The notes under the pieces were generated by a model, which saw only the letters and a list, made by a program, of their open reading frames with translations, was not told the DNA's origin and searched no databases. Below are positions 39,508-46,915 of a stretch of 64,000 nucleotides of DNA, piece after piece; position 1 is the first letter of the stretch; each line of letters starts with the position of its first letter. The position numbers and the translations under genes are program-made. The stretch spans positions 124,001-188,000 of the forward strand of contig PKXY01000034.1 in the NCBI GenBank assembly GCA_003132505.1, given 5' to 3'. Source of the DNA: Solirubrobacterales bacterium (GTDB lineage: Bacteria; Actinomycetota; Thermoleophilia; Solirubrobacterales; Solirubrobacteraceae).

Positions 39508-39951
39508 ATGAGCACGCTCACAAACACCACCACCGCCACTGAGTTGGCGGTGCGCCTGCGCCGCACCGTCGTCCGCCTGTCGCGTCGCCTGCGCCGCCAC
39601 GCCGCAAGCGGGCTGTCGCCTTCGCTCGAGTCGGCGCTCGGGTTGATCGGGCGCCGCGGTCCGCTCACGCCGAGCGAGCTGGCCGACATCGAGGACGTGA
39701 AACGCCCCACCGCGACTCGTCTGATCGCGATCCTCGAGCGCCGCAATCTGGTCGAGCGCGCTGCGGATCCCTGCGATGGGCGCTCTCACCGGGTGGCGGT
39801 CACGCATGCCGGCAGGGCGCTGCTGGCAGACAGCCGCACGCGACGCGACGCCTATCTCGGCCGCGCCCTGAGCGCGCTCGAGCCGGACGAGCTCGCCGCA
39901 CTCGACCGTGCGCTCGGGCTGCTCGAGCGCCTCATCGAGGACAGCCGATGA
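39508..39951 (+). CDS. MarR-family transcriptional regulator
   Basis: A 147-residue winged-helix protein. The recognition region GPLTPSELADIEDVKRPTATRLIAILERRNLVERAADPCDGRSHRVAVT is the standard MarR fold with the wing DPCDGRSHRV, and helices at both ends form the dimer interface. It is expected to repress itself and the overlapping ABC exporter gene (its TGA overlaps the exporter's ATG by 4 bases) and be released by a small ligand. The palindrome directly before its ATG is the likely binding site. The start codon follows the operator by a single base, so repressor binding would also block the ribosome site. Confidence 0.93.
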   Translation: MSTLTNTTTATELAVRLRRTVVRLSRRLRRHAASGLSPSLESALGLIGRRGPLTPSELADIEDVKRPTATRLIAILERRNLVERAADPCDGRSHRVAVTHAGRALLADSRTRRDAYLGRALSALEPDELAALDRALGLLERLIEDSR

Positions 39952-41843
39952 GTCTCTTTCCCGGTTCCGGCGGGTACGGCATGGGCGGCCACGGCCTCGG
40001 CGGAGGGGCGCGCGGCGGTGGCGGAGGGGCGCGTGGAGGGCGCCGCGTGCTCGGATCGAGCGAGACCCCGCCGCCGCTGCTGGATCCGAATCGGGAGCGC
40101 GACACGCACCGCATCGTGCGTCTCTTCTCGCCCTATCGCTGGCGCCTGGCCTGGGTGCTCGCGCTGATCGTCTTCTCCTCGGGTCTCAGCATGATCTCGC
40201 CATTCCTGCTGCGCGCCGTGCTCGACGAGGGCATTCTTCACCACGACACGACGCTGTTGAGCGAGCTGGTCGGCGGGATGATCGCGATCGCGATCGCCAC
40301 CGCTGCGCTGAGCGTCGTGCAGACCTACGTCTCGACCGAGGTCGGCCAGCGGGTGATGCACGACCTGCGCGTCGCCGTATACCGCCACCTCCAGCGCATG
40401 TCGATGGCGTTCTTCACGCGCACGCGCGCCGGCGAGGTCCAGTCGCGGATTGCCAATGACATTGGCGGAATCGACAACGTTGCGACCAGCACGGCGACGA
40501 CGATCGCGCAGAATGCGACGACGGTCATCGCCACGACGGTCGCGATGGCGCTGCTCAGTTGGCAGCTCGCTGCGATCTCGCTCGGTCTCTTGCCGCTGTT
40601 TGTCTGGATGACGCGGCGCGTGGGCCGCGAGCGCCGAGCGATCACGGGCCGCCTCCAGATCGGGCTCGCCGACATCTCGGCGCTCGTCGCCGAGTCGTTG
40701 TCGGTCTCGGGGATGATGCTCGGCAAGACCATGGGCCGCGGCGAGGATCTCGCACAGCGGTTCACCGCCGAGTCAGACGAGGTCGCCGGCCTCGAGGTCC
40801 ACTCCCGGATGGCTGGCCGCTGGCTCATGTCGACGATCAACATGGTCTTCTCGATTCAGCCAGCGATCGTCTATTGGCTCGCTGGTGAGCACGTCGGCGG
40901 TGCCGCGATCACGCTCGGCACAATCGTCGCGTTCACGACGCTCCAGACCAGGCTGCTGTTCCCGATGGCCCAGCTGCTCTCGGTCGGCGCCGACGTCGAG
41001 GCCTCGCTGGCACTGTTCGACCGGATCTTCGAATACCTCGATCTGCCGGTCGACATCGAGGAGAAGCCGGGCGCGATCGAGCTGCGCCCTGAAGAGTTGC
41101 TCGGCGAGGTCCGTCTCGAGGACATGGCCTTCCGCTACGACAAGGACGCGGCATGGACTCTCCAGGACATCAACCTGGTCGTTCCGGCCGGCACCCGGAC
41201 CGCGATCGTCGGCGAGACCGGCGCTGGCAAGACGACGCTCGGGTATCTCGTCGCACGGCTCTACGAGCCCCAGGAAGGTCGCGTCACGATCGACGGTGTC
41301 GACGTCCGCGACGCGACCTTTGCCTCCCTCGCCGCGACAGTCGGCGTCGTATCGCAGGAGACCTACCTGTTCCACGCCTCGGTTCGCGAGAACCTCCGCT
41401 TCGCCAGGCCTGAGGCAACCGACGAGGAGATCGAAGCCGCAGCGCAGACCGCGCGCATCCATGACCTGGTCTCCTCACTATCGGAGGGATATGACACGGT
41501 CGTCGGCGAGCGCGGCTACCGCTTCTCGGGTGGCGAGAAGCAGCGCATGGCGATCGCGCGCACGATTCTTCGCAACCCACCGGTCCTCGTCCTCGACGAG
41601 GCGACCAGCTCGCTCGACACGCAGACCGAGTACGCGGTCCAGCAGGCGCTCGACGAGCTCGCGGAGGGCCGCACGACGCTCACGATCGCCCACAGGCTCT
41701 CGACGGTCCGTGACGCCGATCAGATAGTGGTCCTCGACCACGGCCGGATCGTCGAGCGCGGAACGCACGACGAGCTGATCGAGCAAGCCGGCTACTACGC
41801 CACGCTCGTCTCGCACGACAAGGCAACCGAACGCCTGAACTGA
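39948..41843 (+). CDS. ABC exporter, fused permease-ATPase (MdlB/MsbA-like)
   Basis: A 631-residue half-transporter. A ~45-residue Gly/Arg-rich N-terminus precedes six membrane spans (about residues 60-350) and a C-terminal ATPase with Walker A GETGAGKTTLG, Q-loop VSQETYLF, signature FSGGEKQRMAIAR, Walker B VLVLDEATSSLD and the H-loop IAHRLSTV. Such proteins work as dimers, exporting lipids, drugs or peptides. Translational coupling to a MarR regulator suggests a ligand-induced efflux role. No second half-transporter is adjacent, so it probably homodimerises. The Gly-rich leader is unusual and lies on the cytosolic side. Confidence 0.92.
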   Translation: MSLFPGSGGYGMGGHGLGGGARGGGGGARGGRRVLGSSETPPPLLDPNRERDTHRIVRLFSPYRWRLAWVLALIVFSSGLSMISPFLLRAVLDEGILHHDTTLLSELVGGMIAIAIATAALSVVQTYVSTEVGQRVMHDLRVAVYRHLQRMSMAFFTRTRAGEVQSRIANDIGGIDNVATSTATTIAQNATTVIATTVAMALLSWQLAAISLGLLPLFVWMTRRVGRERRAITGRLQIGLADISALVAESLSVSGMMLGKTMGRGEDLAQRFTAESDEVAGLEVHSRMAGRWLMSTINMVFSIQPAIVYWLAGEHVGGAAITLGTIVAFTTLQTRLLFPMAQLLSVGADVEASLALFDRIFEYLDLPVDIEEKPGAIELRPEELLGEVRLEDMAFRYDKDAAWTLQDINLVVPAGTRTAIVGETGAGKTTLGYLVARLYEPQEGRVTIDGVDVRDATFASLAATVGVVSQETYLFHASVRENLRFARPEATDEEIEAAAQTARIHDLVSSLSEGYDTVVGERGYRFSGGEKQRMAIARTILRNPPVLVLDEATSSLDTQTEYAVQQALDELAEGRTTLTIAHRLSTVRDADQIVVLDHGRIVERGTHDELIEQAGYYATLVSHDKATERLN

Positions 41844-41926
41844 CGCAGCCGGGCGTGCCTCGAACGCATTCGCACATGGCTCGCGGATAGCAACACCGGG
41901 AATCCGCGACGAGTAAATTGAGCCCC

Positions 41927-42241
41927 ATGGCCTCGCTCCAAGCCGAGATGCTCGCCTTCATCCGCCGTGGCCTGGACCACCACGCGAGCACCTGTCCGCT
42001 GGCGCCGCGGGCGATCCTTCTCAACCCGGGTAACTTCGAGCTGTTCGGGTGGGACGAGCTGTGGGGGGTCCCTGTCTTGCCCGATGATCGCGTGGCGCCG
42101 AAGCGCTTTCGCATCGATTGCGGCGGCTCAGCGTTTGGAATCGAAGACGAGCTGGAGCAGGAGGTGCGAGCTCCCGAGCCGCTTGTCGTTCCGGCCTATC
42201 CCGGGACCGCGCGCCCAGGCGAGCCGATCGATCGCGTCTAG
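41927..42241 (+). CDS. Hypothetical protein, 104 residues
   Basis: A forward frame with ATG at 41927 (TTG at 41918 in frame). The product is soluble and acidic, with an N-terminal helix LQAEMLAFIRRGLDHH, two cysteines, and a compact central block LNPGNFELFGWDELWGVPVLPDD that looks like a folded core. I recognise no domain. It stands alone between the ABC exporter and the UPF0145 gene. Real coding is likely from the aromatic-rich core; function unknown. Confidence 0.55.
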   Translation: MASLQAEMLAFIRRGLDHHASTCPLAPRAILLNPGNFELFGWDELWGVPVLPDDRVAPKRFRIDCGGSAFGIEDELEQEVRAPEPLVVPAYPGTARPGEPIDRV

Positions 42242-42298
42242 CGGGGTTGGCGACGGTCGCCTTGCATCGCGCGCCCGCGCTGCGTTAGCTTTGCAAGC

Positions 42299-42652
42299 GT
42301 GATCATCTCGACGATGAACGATCTCCCCGGCTACGAGATCGAGGAGGTCTTCGGCGAGGTCTTCGGGCTGACCGTCCGCTCACGCAACCTCGGCTCGCAG
42401 ATCGGTGCAGTCCTGAAGTCGCTCGTCGGCGGCGAGCTGCGTGGCATGACGAAGATGCTGGCATCCGGCCGCAAGGATGCGACTGACAGGCTCGTCGAGG
42501 AGGCGGAGGCGAAGGGCGCCAACGCGATCATCGCCTTTCGCTTCGACACCTCCGAGCTGGGCTCGATGTGGACCGAGATCTGCGCCTACGGCACGGCCGT
42601 CCGCGCGCGCAAGCTCCAGCCGGCTTCCGCCGCGCCTGGCATTACTAGCTAG
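42299..42652 (+). CDS. UPF0145 / YbjQ-family protein
   Basis: A 117-residue soluble protein of the YbjQ (UPF0145, putative heavy-metal-binding) family. It shows the family pattern DLPGYEIEEVFGEVFGLTVRSRN, VGGELRGMTKMLASGR, then GANAIIAFRFDTSELGSMWTEICAYGTAV. YbjQ proteins form pentameric rings and have no established enzymatic function. GTG at 42299 is the start. It is convergent with the 91-residue gene at 42687. Confidence 0.9.
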   Translation: MIISTMNDLPGYEIEEVFGEVFGLTVRSRNLGSQIGAVLKSLVGGELRGMTKMLASGRKDATDRLVEEAEAKGANAIIAFRFDTSELGSMWTEICAYGTAVRARKLQPASAAPGITS

Positions 42653-42686
42653 CGAAGCCCGTGCTACGCGTCAAGACGACGCAATC

Positions 42687-42962
42687 TCAGCCTTCGATCG
42701 TGTTGTGCACCTGGGCGACCATTGGCTCGTGCGGCTCGATGCCGAGTTCGGCCAGGATCGGCATCAGGGTGGCGCCAAACGCTTCGAATGCCGCTTGCGA
42801 CTCCCAGATGTCGAAGACGTCGATGTTGCCGTTCGTCTCGAGGGCAACATGCAAGGTGCGCCCATCGGGCGCGCCGGCGCCGGCTGCCTCGAGCCGTCTG
42901 AGCGCTTCGGCGTACTTCTCCGGAGTAAACCCGTGGTTTGTGATGTAGAGGCCTACGGCCAT
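42687..42962 (-). CDS. Hypothetical ABM-like small protein
   Basis: A 91-residue soluble protein. The sequence GLYITNHGFTPEKYAEALRRLEAAG and DVFDIWESQAAFEAFGATLMPILAELG has the alternating strand-helix layout of dimeric alpha/beta-barrel (ABM/EthD-like) proteins, with the DIWES segment a recurrent feature. Many such proteins are small stress or monooxygenase-like proteins with no known substrate. ATG at 42962. It begins a group of small detoxification-type genes that runs to 45.4 kb. Confidence 0.65.
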   Translation of the reverse strand: MAVGLYITNHGFTPEKYAEALRRLEAAGAGAPDGRTLHVALETNGNIDVFDIWESQAAFEAFGATLMPILAELGIEPHEPMVAQVHNTIEG

Positions 42963-43062
42963 TCAATCCCCCGCCCTTTCCGTGTTGTCTGACGCTGCTT
43001 AAAGCTGCGTTCGCGCGAGCCTAACCGATTCCGAAAGCGGCATTTTTCGCCACGCCATCGGG

Positions 43063-43113
43063 CTAGGGCTCGCGGCGCTCGATCAGCTCGATTCGATATC
43101 TGTCGGGGTCGGC
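43063..43113 (-). pseudogene. Glyoxalase (VOC) C-terminal remnant A
   Basis: Reading on the minus strand to the stop at 43063-43065 gives ADPDRYRIELIERREP, which matches the C-terminal signature DPDGYR-x-ELIER of the intact glyoxalase at 44163. A stop codon lies a few codons upstream, so only ~17 codons survive. Confidence 0.5.
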
Positions 43114-43162
43114 ATGTCAATCAGCGCCGTCGCCGGATCCCGCTCGGGATCGGGGCCGTCGT

Positions 43163-43570
43163 CTAGCCTTCGCCAAAGGCAGCCACCAGCGCCGCCGTGT
43201 CCTGGAAGACCTGGAAATGGGCGACCTTGCCGTCCCTGAAGATCCAGACGTGCGCCTCATGATCGACGAACTTCCGGCCCGTGCTGCGCGCGGTGGCTTC
43301 GCTGTGGATCAGCGCCACGACATTGTCTCCCTGGGCGATGAACTCCCGCGGCTCGAACGCCTGAAAATCCGTGCTCTGTGCGAGGGTGCCGAAGAACCCG
43401 GCCACCGCGTCCTTGCCACGATGCGTTCCAGCGCCGGGGATGACGTCGGGTGGGCCCGGGTTGACCCATTCGATGTCATCTGTGAGCAACTCGAGAATCC
43501 CGGGCAGGTCTCCGCGACCAAACGCCGCGTAGCCGTCTTTCGCCGTCTGGACGTTTTCCTCTGCCGACAT
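43163..43570 (-). CDS. NTF2-like / SnoaL-like protein
   Basis: About 135 residues from ATG at 43570, chosen for the ribosome site GAGGGGG just upstream; the frame continues without reason to 43702. The fold is the NTF2-like cone: NVQTAKDGYAAFGRGDLPGILELLTDDIEWVNPG, then AGFFGTLAQSTDFQAFEPREFIAQGDNVV and AHVWIFRDGKVAHFQVFQDTAALV. The family contains small-molecule isomerases and binding proteins as well as orphans. No catalytic Asp/His pair is certain. Function unknown. Confidence 0.82.
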   Translation of the reverse strand: MSAEENVQTAKDGYAAFGRGDLPGILELLTDDIEWVNPGPPDVIPGAGTHRGKDAVAGFFGTLAQSTDFQAFEPREFIAQGDNVVALIHSEATARSTGRKFVDHEAHVWIFRDGKVAHFQVFQDTAALVAAFGEG

Positions 43571-43673
43571 GCGTGCCCCCTCGGAACGTTGTGGTACGGC
43601 GGCGTAGGCCGCTCGGTGGCGAGCATAACCCGAGTCGCGCGCCCGCGTGTGATTTTCGCTACGACCGCGGGGC

Positions 43674-43780
43674 TTAGCGGCCGCCTTCGCCGGATCGTTC
43701 AACTATCTCGATTCGATAGCCGTCGGGATCTCTCATCTCTACTCCGTCGGTCATGTACCGGCCGGCTCGGGGCGACGGAG
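43674..43780 (-). pseudogene. Glyoxalase (VOC) C-terminal remnant B
   Basis: The minus-strand frame ending at 43674-43676 reads TDGVEMRDPDGYRIEIVERSG, a clear match to the C-terminal strand and metal-ligand Glu of glyoxalase I-like VOC proteins. The rest of the domain is missing; the DUF4242 gene begins 80 bases upstream on the other strand. About 35 codons survive without a plausible start. Confidence 0.6.
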
Positions 43781-43860
43781 GAGCGTCCACGGCTGATGCC
43801 CTTGACCGCGGACTCCTGTTGGAATAGAAGAGGTGCAAACCGCGCCCACGAGGGGGAACA

Positions 43861-44154
43861 ATGAATACCTACGTGATACTCCGCCGCAGCGGCTGGCGGT
43901 CGCTCGAGGATCTGCAGGCGGCGGCCGAGCGCTCTACCAAGGTCGGAGACGAGATGCCCGATGACATTCGTTGGATTCGCAGCTACGTGCTCGAGGAGGA
44001 CGGCGGGTCTGTAGGGACGGTATGTATCTACCAGGCGAGCAGTCCGGACGCGATCCGCGATCACGCCTCACGGGCAGACCTGCCCGTGGACGAGATCATT
44101 GCGGTTGCCGACGCGGTCATCGTGCGCCCCGACCCGGAGCCGGCGTCCGCCTAG
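43861..44154 (+). CDS. DUF4242 (SCO4226-like) small protein
   Basis: A 97-residue ferredoxin-like alpha/beta protein. The family pattern is seen in WIRSYVLEEDGGSVGTVCIYQASSPDAIRDHASRADLPVDEIIAV. The Streptomyces relative SCO4226 is a nickel-binding protein with this fold; ligands for metal are not certain here. ATG at 43861 is preceded by AGGGGGAAC (43850-43858 region), a good ribosome site. It ends 8 bases from the convergent glyoxalase gene. Confidence 0.8.
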   Translation: MNTYVILRRSGWRSLEDLQAAAERSTKVGDEMPDDIRWIRSYVLEEDGGSVGTVCIYQASSPDAIRDHASRADLPVDEIIAVADAVIVRPDPEPASA

Positions 44155-44162
44155 ACGAGGAA

Positions 44163-44546
44163 TTACCTCGCCGGCCGTTCTATCAATTCACAACGGTAGC
44201 CGTCGGGATCGCGCACGAAGCAGATGCGCGAGCTGCCTTCGCGGATCGTGTAAGGCGGGCGCTCGGGCGCGATGCCTAGCTCGGCGAGCCCGGCAAGCAT
44301 CGCGTCGAGGTCGCTGGCTCTTATCGCGATGTGCCCGTATGCGGTGCCGAGCTCGTAGCTCGACACGCCAAAGTTGTAGGTCAGCTCGAGACGAGGCTCG
44401 TCGCCGTCACCCGGCTGGTTCATGAAGACGTTGATCGCCTCGTCGCGGATCGGCGCGCGGCGGATCTCTTCGAAGCCGAGCGCGCTATAGAACGCGACTG
44501 AGCGGTCGATGTCGGTGATCCTGTAACAGGTGTGCAGGAACGCCAC
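44163..44546 (-). CDS. Glyoxalase I-like VOC protein (lactoylglutathione lyase family)
   Basis: About 127 residues from GTG at 44546, giving AFLHTCYRITDIDRSVAFYSALGFEE. All four metal ligands of the glyoxalase I family are in place: His in LHTCYR, Glu in RLELTYN, His in YGHIAI and Glu in YRCELIER. Length equals that of bacterial GloA (about 126-135). Actinobacteria generally lack glutathione, so the natural thiol adduct may be mycothiol or another cofactor, or the enzyme may act on something else. Two decayed copies of its C-terminal end lie 0.4 and 1.1 kb away on the same strand. Confidence 0.85.
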   Translation of the reverse strand: MAFLHTCYRITDIDRSVAFYSALGFEEIRRAPIRDEAINVFMNQPGDGDEPRLELTYNFGVSSYELGTAYGHIAIRASDLDAMLAGLAELGIAPERPPYTIREGSSRICFVRDPDGYRCELIERPAR

Positions 44547-44610
44547 GCGTAGGGAGTCTATGCCGCGGTGGCCCCAGCGAACGCGCGTCGTGCGCGTCGA
44601 GCCTGCAAGG

Positions 44611-45375
44611 ATGGGTCGCGTGATCATCGAGCGGTCGATGAATGGGGCCGACTTCTCGAACTGCTACCTGGTTGCGGATCTGCCCGGTGGGGCGGCTGTC
44701 GTAATCGACGCGGGGGAGCCGGTCGAGCGCTTGCTGGCAGTCGCCGAGCGACACCAGGTGGTGCCTGAGTACGTGCTTCTGACGCACCACCATCACGACC
44801 ATGTCGGCGGCCTGGCGACGCTCAAGGCGTGCTGGCCGCTGGCGCGAGTCCTGATCCACCCGCTCGAGCGGGATCTCGTTGCGAACGTCGACGCCCCGAT
44901 TGAGGCGGGCGAGCGCCTCGAGGTGGGCGAGCTGGTGATACGACCCCTCCACACCCCAGGTCACACCAAGGGGATGCTTTCGTTCCTCGTCGAACACCGG
45001 GGATCGAGGGCGGTCTTCACCGGCGACACACTCTTCCGCGACTCCGTGGGGGGCGTTCGTTCGCCAGGACACGACAGCTACCAGTCACTGAAGGATTCGA
45101 TCATGGGCACGCTGATGGAGCTCGACAACGAGGTCGAGGTCCGGCCCGGACACAGTGAGACAACGACCATCTCGCGTGAGTGGGCGCACAATCCGTTCAT
45201 CCGCATCTGGCGCGGACTCGACCGCGAGGGCAGCGAGCCCTGCGTGGCGCTGGGCGAGCCGGCGACGTTGATTCTGCTGGCCACCGACTACGACGGCGGG
45301 CACAAGGCCTGGGTGCGCTGGCCCGACGGAACCGATGACATCGTGCCGGGCTCGCGCGTGAAGCGCGCGGGCTGA
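44611..45375 (+). CDS. Metallo-beta-lactamase-fold hydrolase
   Basis: About 254 residues from ATG at 44611. The zinc motif is LLTHHHHDHVGG (HxHxDH), with the later ligands in HTPGHTKGML, FTGDTLF and RPGHSE. The layout matches glyoxalase II-like thioester hydrolases and general MBL-fold enzymes. A C-terminal ~60-residue extension (ATLILLATDYDGGHKAWVRWPDGTDD) is not part of the catalytic fold. Neighbouring a glyoxalase I-like gene on the opposite strand, it could be the second step of an aldehyde detoxification route, which is an inference from position only. Confidence 0.85.
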   Translation: MGRVIIERSMNGADFSNCYLVADLPGGAAVVIDAGEPVERLLAVAERHQVVPEYVLLTHHHHDHVGGLATLKACWPLARVLIHPLERDLVANVDAPIEAGERLEVGELVIRPLHTPGHTKGMLSFLVEHRGSRAVFTGDTLFRDSVGGVRSPGHDSYQSLKDSIMGTLMELDNEVEVRPGHSETTTISREWAHNPFIRIWRGLDREGSEPCVALGEPATLILLATDYDGGHKAWVRWPDGTDDIVPGSRVKRAG

Positions 45376-45396
45376 GGCGAGGTTGGGGTAGACCGC

Positions 45397-46779
45397 GTGG
45401 CCCGCGAGGACATACCGACCTCGCGCCTGGGCCGCTCGGCGACGATCGGACGGTTGGCGGCCGAAACCGCTGCCAAGCGGCTTGCCACGCGCGCCGCGAA
45501 CGTCGCGCGTGGCGAGGAGGCCAGCCACGAGGCGCTGGCCCGCCGCCACGTTGAGACGGCTGAGCAGATCGTTGCCGTGCTCGGGACGATGAAGGGCGCC
45601 GCGATGAAGCTCGGTCAGGTGATGTCGTTCCTTGACGTCGGCTTCGTCGACGAGGCTTACCGCGAGGAGTTTCAACGCAAGCTCGCCGAGTTGCGCGACA
45701 GCGCCCCCATAGTCTCGTTCGCCGAGATGCGCAAGGTGATCGAATCCGAGCGCGACGAGCCGCTCGAGGAGACCTTCGCTGAGTTCGATCGCGAGCCGAT
45801 CGCCGCCGCTTCGATCGGCCAGGTCTACCGGGCGCGGACCCACGAGGGTCGCGCTGTGGCCGTCAAGGTGCAGTACCCGGGGGCGGCAGCGGCGGTGCGC
45901 GCCGACCTCCAGAACTTCGGGATGATCGTGCGGCTGATGGGCCGTCTTGCGCCGGAGCTCGACGTGCAGGCGCTCGCCAATGAGGTGCGGGAGCGGATCA
46001 GCGAGGAGCTCGACTACGAGCTCGAGGCGGCCAACCAGCGCGCGATCGCCCGCCTGCATCGCGGTCACCCGTTCATCTTCGTGCCCGATGTCGTCGGCAG
46101 CCTTTCCAGCGAGCGGGTGCTGGTCACCGACTTCGTCGCGGGCACCGGCTTCGAGGATCTCAAGCAGCGGTCGGCTGAGGAGCGCAACCGCGTGGCCGAG
46201 ATCATCTTCCGTTTCTACTTCGGCTGCATGTACCGTCACCACCAGTTCTCAGGCGACCCGCATCCGGGCAACTTCCTCGTGCTTGAGGATGGCCGCGTCG
46301 CGTTTCTCGACTTCGGCCTCTTCAAGCGGATCGATCCTGCGGTTGCCGAGTTCGAGCTCGATGTCGCCCGGCTGGGGATCGCGGGCGACGCCGTCGGGTT
46401 GACGGAGCACCTTCACCGCGGCGGCTTCCTGCGCGACCCGGAGCGCTACCCGCCGGAGCAGATCGTCCAGCAGCTCTTCGATGTCACCTGGTGGTACACG
46501 CGCGATGCCGAGGTCGCGCTGACGCCCGAGATCGCGACGCAGATCGTGATCGACATGTCTGATCCGCGCTCTCGCCACTACCAGCAGATGCGCCACGAGA
46601 ACCTGCCGGCGGACCACCTCTTCGGCCGCCGCACCGAGACCCTCACGCTCGCCGTGATGTCGCAGCTCCGTGCTCGCGGCAACTGGCACCGGATCGCGCG
46701 CGAGTGGATCTTCGGCGCTCCGCCGGCGACCGATCTCGGACGCCAGGAGGCTGAGTTCTACCGCACCGCCGGCGGCTGA
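45397..46779 (+). CDS. ABC1/UbiB/ADCK-family atypical kinase
   Basis: A 460-residue protein of the UbiB-like kinase family. Hallmarks in order: GAAMKLGQVMSFLD (the KxGQ motif), AAASIGQVYRA, VAVKVQYPG with the lysine, then FSGDPHPGNFLVL and FLDFGLFKR for catalysis and metal binding. The family supports isoprenoid-quinone synthesis or lipid homeostasis in other bacteria; actinobacterial members are poorly defined. No C-terminal membrane span is obvious. GTG at 45397 begins 21 bases after the MBL gene. The hairpin at 46871-46915 follows. Confidence 0.9.
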   Translation: MAREDIPTSRLGRSATIGRLAAETAAKRLATRAANVARGEEASHEALARRHVETAEQIVAVLGTMKGAAMKLGQVMSFLDVGFVDEAYREEFQRKLAELRDSAPIVSFAEMRKVIESERDEPLEETFAEFDREPIAAASIGQVYRARTHEGRAVAVKVQYPGAAAAVRADLQNFGMIVRLMGRLAPELDVQALANEVRERISEELDYELEAANQRAIARLHRGHPFIFVPDVVGSLSSERVLVTDFVAGTGFEDLKQRSAEERNRVAEIIFRFYFGCMYRHHQFSGDPHPGNFLVLEDGRVAFLDFGLFKRIDPAVAEFELDVARLGIAGDAVGLTEHLHRGGFLRDPERYPPEQIVQQLFDVTWWYTRDAEVALTPEIATQIVIDMSDPRSRHYQQMRHENLPADHLFGRRTETLTLAVMSQLRARGNWHRIAREWIFGAPPATDLGRQEAEFYRTAGG

Positions 46780-46870
46780 GCGACGACTACCCCGAATCGC
46801 CCGCCTCGGTACCGACCGCTCGTCTCCATGCCCGGAGCCGGTGCGATCCCTGCGCGCCACAAAGCCAGCG

Positions 46871-46915
46871 CTGAGCGGCATTTGCGGCGGTACAGCCGCC
46901 GCAAATGCCGCTCAG
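46871..46915. terminator. Strong 20-bp-stem hairpin between ABC1 kinase and pyk
   Basis: Perfect 20-bp arms at 46871-46890 and 46896-46915 around the loop TACAG. The outer ends are CTGAGCGGC and GCCGCTCAG. The pyk stop (minus strand, 46914-46912) lies in the right arm. The stem is longer and stronger than most terminators in the window, and it lies 91 bases after the other gene's stop. Confidence 0.75.

Noticed and set aside
43699-44064. 121-residue reverse frame overlapping the DUF4242 gene
   Set aside because: It is antisense to DUF4242 and in a different frame from the VOC remnant; no ribosome site or domain.
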